Source of the DNA: Streptomyces guryensis
GTDB taxonomy: Bacteria > Actinomycetota > Actinomycetes > Streptomycetales > Streptomycetaceae
DNA length: 64,000 nucleotides
NCBI RefSeq assembly: GCF_021261325.1
Contig: NZ_JAJSBI010000010.1
Coordinates: 186,001 to 250,000, forward strand
Reading direction: 5' to 3'
The position numbers and the translations under genes were made by a program. The notes below the pieces were generated by a model, which ran no database searches, was not told the origin of the DNA, and saw nothing but the letters and a program-made list of their open reading frames with translations. Position 1 is the stretch's first letter. Each line of letters begins with the position of its first letter. This document shows, one piece after another, positions 36,908-48,732 of the stretch.

Positions 36908-37579
36908 GTGTCCAATCCGTCGTGGCAGCCCTGGCAGTCGGGGCAGGGGGACTCGCAGCGGGCGCAGGACGTCCCGCAGTCGGGGCAGGACGTCCCCCCG
37001 CGGCCCTGGCAGCGGACCCCGCAGCAGGGACAGCGCGGCCTGCCGCAGGCGTGGCAGGGGGCCTCGCCGCCGGTTCAGGGCTTCGGTCAGACCTGGCAGG
37101 GGCACTCCGCCCCGTCCATGCTCGCCTCCCACGCCGACCGGGAGCGGGCCGTGGACGTGCTCCGGGCGGGGTACGGAGAGGGGCGGCTGGAGAAGGGGGA
37201 GTTCGACCGGCGGGTGGCGCGGGCGTACGCGGCCCGTACGGTGGGGGAGCTGGCCCTACTGGTCGCCGATCTGCCGCAGGGCCCGGTGCCGGTCGCTCAG
37301 GCCGCTCCGCCCGTGCCGGCGACCTTTCTGCCGGTTCCGCCGCCGGCGAACGGCAAGGCGGTCGGCTCCATGGTCTGCGGGATCCTCACGTTCTTCACCG
37401 CCGGGCTCACCGGCATCCCCGCGGTCATCCTCGGTCACTCCGCCCGCAGCGAAATGCAGCGCAGCGGTGAGCGCGGCGAGGGCATGGCGATGACCGGTCT
37501 GGTCCTGGGCTGGATATCGGTCGCCGGATGGGCGCTGATCATCACGATTCTCATCGCGGCGGCCCTGGCCTCCGCATGA
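36908..37579 (+). CDS. DUF1707/DUF4190-type membrane protein
   Basis: This is a 223-residue protein. Residues 1-75 are rich in Gln, Trp, Pro and Gly with repeated QSGQD- and PWQ-like units. A DUF1707 domain follows (SHADRERAVDVLRAGYGEGR, then EGRLEKGEFDRRV, about 76-125). The C-terminal DUF4190-like part has two transmembrane helices (about 150-180 and 195-220). Function is unknown; such proteins are common in actinomycetes and may help anchor or regulate other membrane proteins. The GTG at 36908 follows GGGGAGG. Confidence 0.8.
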   Translation: MSNPSWQPWQSGQGDSQRAQDVPQSGQDVPPRPWQRTPQQGQRGLPQAWQGASPPVQGFGQTWQGHSAPSMLASHADRERAVDVLRAGYGEGRLEKGEFDRRVARAYAARTVGELALLVADLPQGPVPVAQAAPPVPATFLPVPPPANGKAVGSMVCGILTFFTAGLTGIPAVILGHSARSEMQRSGERGEGMAMTGLVLGWISVAGWALIITILIAAALASA

Positions 37580-37697
37580 CGCGGGTGAGCTGCGGGGACG
37601 TAGCTCATCGACGTGTCTGGAACGTGAATTCGAAGATCATGTACGGCGTAGGGTCTTGACAGGCTTCGCATGGCGATGCGGGCGCGGCCCATTTGTT

Positions 37698-37726
37698 TTG
37701 ACCACAGCGTATGAGGTAGGTACGCT
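37698..37726 (+). promoter_or_regulatory. Promoter of the rpsL operon
   Basis: TTGACC (37698-37703), a 17-base spacer and TACGCT (37721-37726) are near consensus. The leader to rpsL is then about 185 bases. A second TTGACA at 37656 has no matching -10. Confidence 0.75.
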
Positions 37727-37826
37727 CAGACCTTGTGCCTGGGGTGTGCCCTGGCTCTCGTGCGTGCCTTCAACCGCATAGCGAGCCGTCATTGGCCACC
37801 GTAATCTGCGCCCTTTCCGCCTGGCG

Positions 37827-37869
37827 GCGGGAGTCTGCCGGATTCGACACACCCGACCGCGTGGGTCGG
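37827..37869 (+). ncRNA. Leader element shared with rpsJ (rpsL copy)
   Basis: GCGGGAGT (37827-37834), 10 bases, then CGACAC-A-CCCGACCGCGTGGGTCGG (37845-37869). The last part folds as CCGACC/GGTCGG with a 5-base loop. The same words occur at 47002-47035 in the rpsJ leader. This is probably a cis-regulatory RNA structure. Confidence 0.6.
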
Positions 37870-37919
37870 CGACGTTTCAGGTTAGCTGTACCTATCGGCA
37901 CACAGAAACCGGAGAAGTA

Positions 37920-38291
37920 GTGCCTACGATCCAGCAGCTGGTCCGTAAGGGCCGGCAGGACAAGGTCGAGAAGAACAAGACGCCCGCACTCGAGGGTTCC
38001 CCTCAGCGTCGTGGCGTCTGCACGCGTGTGTTCACGACCACCCCGAAGAAGCCGAACTCGGCCCTGCGTAAGGTCGCGCGTGTGCGTCTGACCAGCGGGA
38101 TCGAGGTCACCGCTTACATTCCGGGTGAGGGACACAACCTGCAGGAGCACTCCATCGTGCTCGTGCGCGGCGGCCGTGTGAAGGACCTGCCGGGTGTTCG
38201 CTACAAGATCATCCGTGGCTCCCTCGACACCCAGGGTGTCAAGAACCGCAAGCAGGCCCGTTCCCGCTACGGCGCCAAGAAGGAGAAGTAG
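37920..38291 (+). CDS. rpsL: 30S ribosomal protein S12
   Basis: This 123-residue decoding-centre protein has the conserved TPKKPNSALRK and GGRVKDLPGVRY segments. Lys43 and Lys88, whose substitution gives streptomycin resistance, are wild type. The GTG at 37920 follows CCGGAGAAG. It is first in the rpsL-rpsG-fusA cluster; rpsG starts two bases after its stop. Confidence 0.98.
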   Translation: MPTIQQLVRKGRQDKVEKNKTPALEGSPQRRGVCTRVFTTTPKKPNSALRKVARVRLTSGIEVTAYIPGEGHNLQEHSIVLVRGGRVKDLPGVRYKIIRGSLDTQGVKNRKQARSRYGAKKEK

Positions 38292-38293
38292 AA

Positions 38294-38764
38294 ATGCCTC
38301 GTAAGGGCCCCGCCCCGAAGCGCCCGGTCATCATCGACCCGGTCTACGGTTCCCCTCTGGTGACGTCGCTCATCAACAAGGTGCTGCTGAACGGCAAGCG
38401 CTCCACCGCCGAGCGCATCGTCTACGGCGCCATGGAAGGTCTGCGTGAGAAGACGGGCAACGACCCGGTCATCACGCTGAAGCGCGCGCTGGAGAACATC
38501 AAGCCGACCCTCGAGGTCAAGTCCCGCCGTGTCGGTGGCGCGACCTACCAGGTCCCGATCGAGGTCAAGCCGGGTCGTGCGAACACGCTCGCCCTGCGCT
38601 GGCTGGTCGGTTACTCCCGCGCCCGTCGCGAGAAGACCATGACCGAGCGTCTGCTCAACGAGCTTCTCGACGCTTCGAACGGCCTCGGTGCGGCCGTCAA
38701 GAAGCGCGAGGACACGCACAAGATGGCCGAGTCCAACAAGGCCTTCGCGCACTACCGCTGGTAG
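38294..38764 (+). CDS. rpsG: 30S ribosomal protein S7
   Basis: This 156-residue primary 16S rRNA-binding protein organises the 30S head. The sequence PRKGPAPKRPVIIDPVYGSPLV and the C-terminal NKAFAHYRW are typical. In E. coli S7 represses this operon. The ATG follows AAGGAGAAG in the end of rpsL, so the two are translationally coupled. Confidence 0.98.
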   Translation: MPRKGPAPKRPVIIDPVYGSPLVTSLINKVLLNGKRSTAERIVYGAMEGLREKTGNDPVITLKRALENIKPTLEVKSRRVGGATYQVPIEVKPGRANTLALRWLVGYSRARREKTMTERLLNELLDASNGLGAAVKKREDTHKMAESNKAFAHYRW

Positions 38765-38803
38765 TCGCTACCCACATCGAGACCGAGAGAAGACCGAAGC
38801 CTT

Positions 38804-40930
<2,127 letters not shown>

Positions 40931-40939
40931 CCCACTGCG

Positions 40940-40969
40940 TTAACGCTCTGCGTTCACACGCCTTAGGCT
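40940..40969 (+). promoter_or_regulatory. Candidate tuf promoter
   Basis: TTAACG (40940-40945), an 18-base spacer and TAGGCT (40964-40969) lie just after fusA. Independent transcription of tuf in addition to read-through from fusA is known in Streptomyces. Confidence 0.45.
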
Positions 40970-41109
40970 TGACTCCGGAGCCTGCCGGGGCATTCACCCG
41001 CATTCGTCACCGTTTGCGAGTGGTGTCCCGGGGCCCGGGCACTAACAGCAAAGATCACCTGGCGCCGATGAAGTAAGGCGTACCAGAACCACTCCACAGG
41101 AGGACCCCA

Positions 41110-42303
<1,194 letters not shown>

Positions 42304-42343
42304 GTCTGCTGATCTGACCTGGTAGCTCCAGCGCGAGCTCCTG

Positions 42344-42379
42344 AAGGGGCCCGTACGACTTCGGTCGTACGGGCCCTTT
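42344..42379 (+). terminator. Terminator of tuf
   Basis: A 16-base-pair stem with one G-T pair (42344-42359 with 42364-42379) is closed by a TTCG tetraloop and ends in CCCTTTCGCTT. Confidence 0.9.
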
Positions 42380-42579
42380 CGCTTGCCCCGCGCCCCTCCC
42401 GCGCCGGGAGGGCCGACGCTCGCACGGTGAAGTCTCGGCGAACCTTGCGGGACGACCCATCGAGGCTTGGACCAACTCCGCGTTTCGGATGCCCCGAATG
42501 TTCCTGTCTGCTCACTGCGGGGCGGTGGTGACCCCCTAGCGTGAGGGGTCGGAACAGGCAGACACAGGGATGGTCGTTG

Positions 42580-43716
42580 ATGTCCACGATGGTCGACCGG
42601 CCGACGCGGCAGTTGCGGACGGCGCAGGTACGCCGTCAGCCGGCCCCGCTCCGCCGCGAGCGCCCTCGCCTGTACGCCATCGACGGCATCCGTCTCGTCG
42701 CCGCCCTGATGGTGGCCGTGCACCACTACGCCGGCAGCTGGCGCGTCGACCAGCCGGACAACGCCGTCTGGGGCCGGCCGGTCTCCGACACCATGCCGGC
42801 CGTCTTCCACTTCGCCGCCTACGGCTGGATCGGCGTCGAGATCTTCTTCGTGATCAGCGGCTTCGTGATCTGCATGTCCTGCTGGGGGCGCACCCCGCGG
42901 GAGTTCTTCGTCTCCCGGGTGATCCGCCTGTACCCGGCGTACTGGTTCGGGATCGTCTTCACCACGGCCGTGCTGGTCGTGGCGCCGGGGGTCTGGAACC
43001 GGCTGAGGCTGCGGGACATCCTGCTCAACTTCACCATGCTGCAGTCGGGTTCGGGTGTGGCGAGCGTCGACGGCGTGTACTGGACGCTCTGGTCGGAGCT
43101 GCGCTTCTATCTGCTCTTCATGGTCGTCGTCGCCACCGGGCTGACGTACCGCAAGGTCGTGATCTTCTGCTGTGTGTGGGGCGCGGCCGCGATGCTCGCG
43201 CCGGTCGCGGACTTCCACCTCCTGACGCTGGCCGCCAACCCTGAAGGCGCCTGGTTCTTCATCGCCGGTCTCGGCCTCTACCTCATGCACCGCTTCGGCC
43301 AGGACCTGCTGCTGTGGGGGATCCTCGGGATGGCGTGGCTGATGGGACAGCGGCAGCTGGGTCTGAGGATCGACAACACCGAGCATGTCTCCGGCTGGCG
43401 GGGGAGCATGGCGATCTACACCGTGTTCCTGCTCGTCATGGTCGCGATCGCGCTCGGTGCGACGGATCGCGTGCGGTGGAAGTGGCTGGTCACGGCGGGG
43501 AGCCTGACGTATCCGCTGTACCTGATCCACTACGTGGCCGGTACGACGCTGATCGGGGAGCTTCGCGGCACGATGGATCCCCGGCTGCTGGTTGCCGGCG
43601 TGATCGCCGGATTTCTCGTGCTGAGCTGGCTGGTCCACCGGCTCGTGGAGCGGCCTGTGGCGCGAGTGTTGAAGCGGGGGCTGGATACGTCCTTTGCGCG
43701 GTTGCGCACGGCGTAG
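42580..43716 (+). CDS. Acyltransferase family 3 (OafA/WecH-like) membrane protein
   Basis: This 378-residue polytopic protein has about ten helices. The family start is RLYAIDGIRLVAALMVAVHHYAG (about residues 28-50), where the His is the presumed catalytic residue. FFVISGFVI lies near residue 88 and SRVIRLYPAYW near residue 112. Members transfer acyl groups to sugars, antibiotics or cell-surface polymers at the membrane. The acceptor cannot be told. The ATG at 42580 follows AGGGA. With the next two genes it forms an accessory insert between tuf and rpsJ. Confidence 0.85.
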   Translation: MSTMVDRPTRQLRTAQVRRQPAPLRRERPRLYAIDGIRLVAALMVAVHHYAGSWRVDQPDNAVWGRPVSDTMPAVFHFAAYGWIGVEIFFVISGFVICMSCWGRTPREFFVSRVIRLYPAYWFGIVFTTAVLVVAPGVWNRLRLRDILLNFTMLQSGSGVASVDGVYWTLWSELRFYLLFMVVVATGLTYRKVVIFCCVWGAAAMLAPVADFHLLTLAANPEGAWFFIAGLGLYLMHRFGQDLLLWGILGMAWLMGQRQLGLRIDNTEHVSGWRGSMAIYTVFLLVMVAIALGATDRVRWKWLVTAGSLTYPLYLIHYVAGTTLIGELRGTMDPRLLVAGVIAGFLVLSWLVHRLVERPVARVLKRGLDTSFARLRTA

Positions 43717-43750
43717 CGCCCCCGCGGGGCCGCCGTGGTCGGCCTTTTGT

Positions 43751-43802
43751 CTGCGGGTGCGCTGTGGCTGGTCGCGCAGTTCGCCGCGCCCCTCGGGGGC
43801 GG
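43751..43802. repeat. Dispersed intergenic repeat, copy 1
   Basis: It starts CTGCGGGTGCGCTGTGGCTG and continues through a GTCGCGCAGTTC block to CGCGCCCCTCGGGGGCG, which can form a GC hairpin. It lies 35 bases after the acyltransferase gene and matches copies at 60015, 62894 and 63584. Confidence 0.8.
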
Positions 43803-43832
43803 CCGAGCCGTAGCGGACTCCGCGCACCCTGC

Positions 43833-45200
43833 TCAGCGCTTCAGTCCGCTCACCGCTCGGTCGAACGCCGAGTCCCGGTTCTGTGCGAACTCCTGCCTCG
43901 TGAAGACCGGCTCGGTGATCTGGGGTGGGATGCCTGTGCCGTCGAAGGTGTGGCCCGTGTGGGTGAGGAACTCCTCGTTGGGGAGCCAGGCGGTCATGGC
44001 GTTCGGGAGCTTGCGGGCCATGACGTCCGAGAAGACGCCCTGTGTGGGCTGCCCGATGCGTGTCGTCCTGCCGGGGCGGTCCATCAGGGCCTGGGTGAAG
44101 GTCTCGCCCGCGCTCACCGTGGAGCCGCCGGTCAGGACGGCGACGGGGCCGGTGTAGCGGGGCGCCCGGGCGGGGATCACGGGTACGGGCTCGGGGCGGG
44201 TGTGCCGGGTCGGGTCGGCGGGGTCGTTGCGGGCGCGCTTGGCGTAGGCGACGTAGGGCCGGTCGGTGAGGCGCTCGGCGATGTGGATGCCGAGGCTGTC
44301 GGAGCCGCCGCCGTTGATGCGCAGGTCGATGATCAGCCCCGGCAGGCGCCGGACGCGCTCCGCGGTGAGGACGGCGTCGAGCGCCCTGTCGAGTTCGGTC
44401 AGGTCGGCGGCGTACGAGCCGTTGTCGGCGGCCGTGTACCCGCCGAAGCCGGAGATGCGCAGATATCCGGGCCCGCCGTCGGGCAGATCGGCGTAGGTGA
44501 TGCGGCCGGCGGCGAAGTCCCGTCGGTAGGGGGCCTTCGCGAGGTCGCGCCCGACGATGAACTTCTTGACCCGGGCGTCCAGCTGCTTGGTGGGTACCTC
44601 GGTGCCGGGGCGGCCCTGGGCGAAGACGCGGGCGCCGTCCTGTACGGCGACATGGGCGTCGTGGAGCGGGGCGACCATCCGGGTGAAGACGTCGGAGAGC
44701 TCCGAGCGGGTCGTGTCCCGGTGGATCCGCGGTCGGTAACGGTCGCGCACGGTCTGCCAGTCGATGCCCTTGGCGGCGAAGAACGGGTAGTTCTCCTCGA
44801 AGGACTGCCAGAAGACGTCGAAGGCGGTACGGGGATCCTTGGGCGTCGGCCGGGTGCATTTCCCGGGCAGCGCCCCGATCCGCCGCAGCTGCCGGTGGCC
44901 CACGGAACTGTCCGCCGACAGCTGGGCATGATCGCGGTCGCGCCCCGGGCGTACGGTCAGCACGGTGCCGTCCGCCGTGTACGTCCCCGGGCCCGTCTGC
45001 CGCGCGGAGTCACCCTTGAGGCAGCTCACCGAGGTGGTCTGGTACTCCTGGTAGAGGCCGTGGCCGAGGGCGAGGACGGTGCCGTAGCCGTCCATGCGCC
45101 ACAGGCCGTCCGTACCGGGTGTGCCGGTGTCGGCCACGGCGGCCGGTGCGGCTCCCGCCACCAGGGTCAGGATGACGGCGGTGGCCGTGACGATGCGCAC
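43833..45200 (-). CDS. Secreted S41-family peptidase (C-terminal-processing protease type)
   Basis: This 455-residue protein starts with a signal peptide (about 1-25, VRIVTATAVILTLVAGAAPAAVA then DTG). A tail-specific-protease-like domain occupies about residues 115-455, including LPGLIIDLRINGGGSDSLG and VAVLTGGSTVSAGETF with the presumed nucleophile Ser, then RIGQPTQGVFSD. An obvious PDZ domain is missing or reduced. It is expected outside the cell or in the wall. The GTG at 45200 follows GAAGGACAAC. It converges with the acyltransferase gene. Confidence 0.83.
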   Translation of the reverse strand: MRIVTATAVILTLVAGAAPAAVADTGTPGTDGLWRMDGYGTVLALGHGLYQEYQTTSVSCLKGDSARQTGPGTYTADGTVLTVRPGRDRDHAQLSADSSVGHRQLRRIGALPGKCTRPTPKDPRTAFDVFWQSFEENYPFFAAKGIDWQTVRDRYRPRIHRDTTRSELSDVFTRMVAPLHDAHVAVQDGARVFAQGRPGTEVPTKQLDARVKKFIVGRDLAKAPYRRDFAAGRITYADLPDGGPGYLRISGFGGYTAADNGSYAADLTELDRALDAVLTAERVRRLPGLIIDLRINGGGSDSLGIHIAERLTDRPYVAYAKRARNDPADPTRHTRPEPVPVIPARAPRYTGPVAVLTGGSTVSAGETFTQALMDRPGRTTRIGQPTQGVFSDVMARKLPNAMTAWLPNEEFLTHTGHTFDGTGIPPQITEPVFTRQEFAQNRDSAFDRAVSGLKR

Positions 45201-45322
45201 GAGTTGTCCTTCCGGTGGGTGCGGGCTGTGCAGCCACCGTGGCCCGGGCGGCTTCCCCCGGACCATCCGGCGAGCCGGTGTATCGGGGTGGGGGAAGCCC
45301 CAGGGAGTTCAGAAGTCCCTGG

Positions 45323-46495
45323 TCACGGAGTCACCACCTTGCCGCCGAAGGTCACGGCGAGGGAGCCGTTCGAGGCGAAGGACCAGCCCAGTGCGCCCGA
45401 GTACGACGCGCAGCGCGAGCCGTTCGTGCCCGTCCAGAACTGGTTGGAGCTGTCGGCGTCACCGGCGGTCTTGTCGTTCGAGCCGCTCACGCCGAACCGG
45501 CACGAGGTGTTCGTCCGGAACACGGACGTCCCCTTGTCGAACGAGAAGTTGCGCTCGGCGTTGTCGATGCCGACGTTGTTCGAGATCGCCATCGTGCCCG
45601 GATTGCTGTTGTAGGTGAAGCCGTGGTGGCCGTTGCGGTAGGCGATGCTGTGCCGGACCACATGGTTGACGGCGATGTCGTCGCCGCCGAGCTTGTAGCC
45701 GTTGCGGTCGCCGTTGGCGTTCTGGGTGCCGTCGGTGAGGGTGCCGTTGCCGTAGGAGAGCGAGTACTCGATGGTCACCGGGCCGATGGCACCCGTGTCG
45801 GTTTTGGTGTAGAGGTCCCAGCCGTCGTCGATGTTGTTGTGGGACACGTCGTAGCGGAACACGTTTCCGGTGCCGGTCGTGAGCTTCGCCGCGAAGCCGT
45901 CCGCGTTCTCGCCGCCGGAGTCCTCGTTGTCGTGCGACTCCGAGCTGACGATCAGGTTGTTCGACGGCCACTGGCTGCTGGGCGTGCTGGAGGAGATCCG
46001 GCCCAGCTGCAGGCCCGTGTCGCGGTTGTACGCCGTCACCGTGCGCTCGATGACGTTGTTGCTGCCGCCGACATAGATCCCGTTGTCGCCTGCGTGTTCG
46101 ACGGTGAGGCCGTACACGTGCCAGTAGTCGGCATTCAGCTGGAGGCCGCGGTTCGACGAACTCTCGCTCTGCGCCGAGAAGTTGAGCACCGGGGTCTCGC
46201 CCGGGTAGGCGGACAGGGTGGTGCGGGCGCCGGAGGTGCCGTTGCTGCCGGCCGGGATCGTGATCGTCGACGAGTAGGTGTAGGTCCCGCCGCGCAGATA
46301 GATGGTGCCGCCGGACGCGATGCGGCTGATCGCGGTGGCGAGCGTGGTGGGGGCGGACTGCGTGCCGGCCGCGCCGGCGGTGCCGCTCGGCGACACGTAC
46401 TGCGTGGTGCTCGCGGCCTGAGCCGGGGTGCCGGACAGCGCGACGAGCGCGCCGGACAGCAGGCTGACACACGCGATGAGGGGTCTCACTTGCAT
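45323..46495 (-). CDS. Secreted pectate lyase, polysaccharide lyase family 9 type
   Basis: This 390-residue protein has a signal peptide (about 1-27, ending AQAA), then a right-handed beta-helix. Family 9 features are YVSPSGTAGA at the start, GGTIYLRGGTY, NADGFAAKL, NNIDDGWDLYTKT (calcium-binding Asp cluster) and NGYKLGG, whose Lys is the presumed catalytic base. It should cleave pectate by beta-elimination outside the cell. Short C-terminal repeats resemble a beta-helix cap rather than a binding module. A LacI-type operator lies 45 bases upstream. Confidence 0.87.
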   Translation of the reverse strand: MQVRPLIACVSLLSGALVALSGTPAQAASTTQYVSPSGTAGAAGTQSAPTTLATAISRIASGGTIYLRGGTYTYSSTITIPAGSNGTSGARTTLSAYPGETPVLNFSAQSESSSNRGLQLNADYWHVYGLTVEHAGDNGIYVGGSNNVIERTVTAYNRDTGLQLGRISSSTPSSQWPSNNLIVSSESHDNEDSGGENADGFAAKLTTGTGNVFRYDVSHNNIDDGWDLYTKTDTGAIGPVTIEYSLSYGNGTLTDGTQNANGDRNGYKLGGDDIAVNHVVRHSIAYRNGHHGFTYNSNPGTMAISNNVGIDNAERNFSFDKGTSVFRTNTSCRFGVSGSNDKTAGDADSSNQFWTGTNGSRCASYSGALGWSFASNGSLAVTFGGKVVTP

Positions 46496-46539
46496 GGTGG
46501 TGCCTCCGGGTTCGTCCGTGACCAGGGGTGCCGTGCAAG

Positions 46540-46553
46540 GGAAAGCGCTTTCC
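46540..46553. promoter_or_regulatory. LacI/GalR-type operator upstream of the pectate lyase gene
   Basis: GGAAAGCGCTTTCC is a perfect 14-base palindrome with the AAAGCGCTTT core typical of LacI-family sites. It lies 45 bases before the lyase start codon, so catabolic repression or pectin induction is likely. No LacI gene is in the window. Confidence 0.75.
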
Positions 46554-46684
46554 GATGGTGCCGAGTGGGAACGTAAGCGCCTGCTATGAACGCGTCAATA
46601 GATAAGAGGTTGATTCTTATTCACGGACATGAACAGGGTGAGGGCTCGTCCGGGGCTCGACCGGCGCGCTTGGAGGGTGCGGGT

Positions 46685-46712
46685 TTGACCTGCGTCACCC
46701 TGGGGGTATTCT
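46685..46712 (+). promoter_or_regulatory. Promoter of the S10 operon
   Basis: TTGACC (46685-46690), a 16-base spacer and TATTCT (46707-46712) are close to the vegetative consensus. The transcript would have a leader of about 380 bases. Confidence 0.7.
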
Positions 46713-46718
46713 CTCCGG

Positions 46719-47097
46719 CTCGATTGGCCAGGCCCCTGTCCCGTATGGCAGACTAGCGGGGTTGCTCGGTCGAGTGTTGATGCTGCGCGCCTCCCGCCGG
46801 GAGGACCGGAAGCGAGTCCCACAGTACTCGTCGCCCTAACTGCCGTAAGGCAGCACTGGGGCGGACGTACGGGAATCTTCCGGGAAGTGTCAGTGCGGCA
46901 CCGGCCAGGCACCCGGTGGGCCTTTCGCCCCCGGTCTGCGGTTCCGGAAGGGCCGTGTGTATTTCCCGGCAGGGATGTTCGGACAAGGGACATCTGTGTC
47001 AGCGGGAGTGCGACACGCCCGACCGCGTGGGTCGGAGAGCGGAAGTCAGGAACGCCGGGTTCCAGAGCGTTACAGAGAACAGGACTACTGAGTAGCC
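46719..47097 (+). ncRNA. Long structured leader of the S10 operon
   Basis: This 380-base non-coding leader has several short stems, including CTCCC-GCC-GGGAG (about 46791-46803) and CTGCC-GTAA-GGCAG (about 46840-46853), and near its 3' end the element shared with rpsL (47002-47035). In E. coli the S10 leader is bound by L4; no such evidence is visible here beyond length and structure. Confidence 0.55.
47002..47035 (+). ncRNA. Leader element shared with rpsL (rpsJ copy)
   Basis: GCGGGAGT (47002-47009), one base, then CGACAC-G-CCCGACCGCGTGGGTCGG (47011-47035). It differs from the rpsL copy by one base in the second block and by the spacer (1 instead of 10 bases). It lies 63 bases before the rpsJ ATG. 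Confidence 0.6.
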
Positions 47098-47406
47098 ATG
47101 GCGGGACAGAAGATCCGCATCCGGCTCAAGGCCTACGACCACGAGGTCATCGACTCCTCGGCGAAGAAGATCGTCGAGACGGTGACCCGCACTGGTGCGT
47201 CGGTCGCGGGCCCGGTGCCGCTGCCCACTGAGAAGAACGTGTACTGCGTCATCAAGTCGCCGCACAAGTACAAGGACTCGCGCGAGCACTTCGAGATGCG
47301 CACGCACAAGCGCCTGATCGACATCCTCGACCCGACGCCCAAGACCGTTGACTCTCTGATGCGACTCGACCTCCCGGCCGGTGTCGACATCGAGATCAAG
47401 CTCTAG
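47098..47406 (+). CDS. rpsJ: 30S ribosomal protein S10
   Basis: This 102-residue protein (MAGQKIRIRLKAYDHEVIDS at the start) sits in the 30S head and also binds NusB and NusG in transcription-translation coupling. It is the first gene of the S10 operon, behind a long leader. The ATG at 47098 is the family start, though its Shine-Dalgarno sequence is weak. rplC starts 17 bases downstream. Confidence 0.98.
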   Translation: MAGQKIRIRLKAYDHEVIDSSAKKIVETVTRTGASVAGPVPLPTEKNVYCVIKSPHKYKDSREHFEMRTHKRLIDILDPTPKTVDSLMRLDLPAGVDIEIKL

Positions 47407-47423
47407 GGGCCGGTGATCTGAGA

Positions 47424-48068
47424 ATGGCTAAGCAGATCAAGGGCATCCTGGGCGAGAAGCTCGGCATGACGCAGGTGTGGGACGAGAACAACCGCGTTGT
47501 TCCGGTCACCGTCGTCAAGGCCGGCCCCAACGTCGTCACCCAGGTCCGTACGAACGACGCCGACGGCTACGAGTCCGTCCAGATCGCGTTCGGCGAGATC
47601 GACCCGCGCAAGGTGAACAAGCCCCTCAAGGGCCACTTCGCCAAGGCCGACGTCACTCCCCGCCGCCACCTCGTCGAGATCCGTACCGCTGACGCCAGCG
47701 AGTACACCCTCGGCCAGGAGATCACCGCCGAGGTGTTCGAGGCCGGCATCAAGGTCGACGTGACCGGCAAGAGCAAGGGCAAGGGCTTCGCCGGTGTCAT
47801 GAAGCGTCACAACTTCAAGGGCCTCGGCGCCGGACACGGCACCCAGCGCAAGCACCGCTCTCCCGGTTCCATCGGTGGCTGCGCCACCCCGGGCCGTGTG
47901 TTCAAGGGCCTCCGCATGGCGGGTCGCATGGGCAACGAGCGTGTCACCACCCAGAACCTGACCGTCCACGCCGTTGACGCGGAGAAGGGTCTGCTGCTCA
48001 TCAAGGGCGCGGTTCCCGGTCCGAACGGCGGCCTCGTCCTGGTCCGCACCGCGGCCAAGGGGGCCTGA
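47424..48068 (+). CDS. rplC: 50S ribosomal protein L3
   Basis: This 214-residue protein binds near the peptidyl-transferase centre with a long loop. MAKQIKGILGEKLGMTQVWDEN and HGTQRKHRSPGSIGGCATPGRVFKG are typical; the Gln in the latter is the residue methylated in some bacteria. rplD starts seven bases after its stop. Confidence 0.98.
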   Translation: MAKQIKGILGEKLGMTQVWDENNRVVPVTVVKAGPNVVTQVRTNDADGYESVQIAFGEIDPRKVNKPLKGHFAKADVTPRRHLVEIRTADASEYTLGQEITAEVFEAGIKVDVTGKSKGKGFAGVMKRHNFKGLGAGHGTQRKHRSPGSIGGCATPGRVFKGLRMAGRMGNERVTTQNLTVHAVDAEKGLLLIKGAVPGPNGGLVLVRTAAKGA

Positions 48069-48075
48069 GGTACCG

Positions 48076-48732
48076 ATGAGCACTGTTGACATCCTTTCGC
48101 CTGCGGGCGAGAAGACCGGTAGCGTCGAGCTCCCCGCGGAGATCTTCGGCGTGGAGAAGGTCAGCATCCCGCTGATCCACCAGGTCGTCGTCGCGCAGAA
48201 CGCCGCTGCCCGTCAGGGCACGCACAAGACCAAGACCCGTGGCGAGGTTCGCGGTGGCGGCAAGAAGCCGTACCGCCAGAAGGGCACCGGCCGCGCCCGT
48301 CAGGGCTCGACCCGCGCCCCGCAGTTCGCCGGTGGTGGCGTCGTGCACGGTCCCGTGCCGCGTGACTACTCGCAGCGGACCCCGAAGAAGATGAAGGCCG
48401 CGGCCCTGCGCCACGCCCTCACCGACCGGGCCCGCCACAACCGCATCCACGTCGTCTCCGGCGTGATCGAGGGCGAGAACCCCAGCACCAAGGCCGCTCG
48501 CACGCTGTTCGGCAAGATCTCGGAGCGCAAGAACCTGCTCCTGGTCGTCGAGCGCGCCGACGAGGCCGCGTGGCTGTCCGCCCGCAACCTGCCCCAGGTC
48601 CACATCCTGGAGCCGGGCCAGCTGAACACGTACGACGTGATCGTCTCGGACGACGTGGTCTTCACCCAGGCCGCTCTCGAGTCCTTCGTCGCCGGCCCGA
48701 AGGCCAACGACACCGAAGGGAGCGAGGCCTGA
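48076..48732 (+). CDS. rplD: 50S ribosomal protein L4
   Basis: This 218-residue protein has a loop lining the exit tunnel (KTKTRGEVRGGGKKPYRQKGTGRARQGS, about residues 45-75), the site of some macrolide-resistance changes, none evident here. In E. coli L4 represses the S10 operon. The ATG at 48076 follows CCTGAGG. Its stop overlaps the rplW start (TGATG). Confidence 0.98.
   Translation: MSTVDILSPAGEKTGSVELPAEIFGVEKVSIPLIHQVVVAQNAAARQGTHKTKTRGEVRGGGKKPYRQKGTGRARQGSTRAPQFAGGGVVHGPVPRDYSQRTPKKMKAAALRHALTDRARHNRIHVVSGVIEGENPSTKAARTLFGKISERKNLLLVVERADEAAWLSARNLPQVHILEPGQLNTYDVIVSDDVVFTQAALESFVAGPKANDTEGSEA

Noticed and set aside
37656..37661. Second promoter for rpsL at TTGACA
   Set aside because: No -10 hexamer at a suitable distance; the TTGACC-N17-TACGCT pair at 37698 is better.
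47002..47035. Shared rpsL/rpsJ leader element as a transcription terminator
   Set aside because: The stem is only about 6 base pairs, has no T-tract, and lies upstream of highly expressed genes, so control seems more likely than termination.
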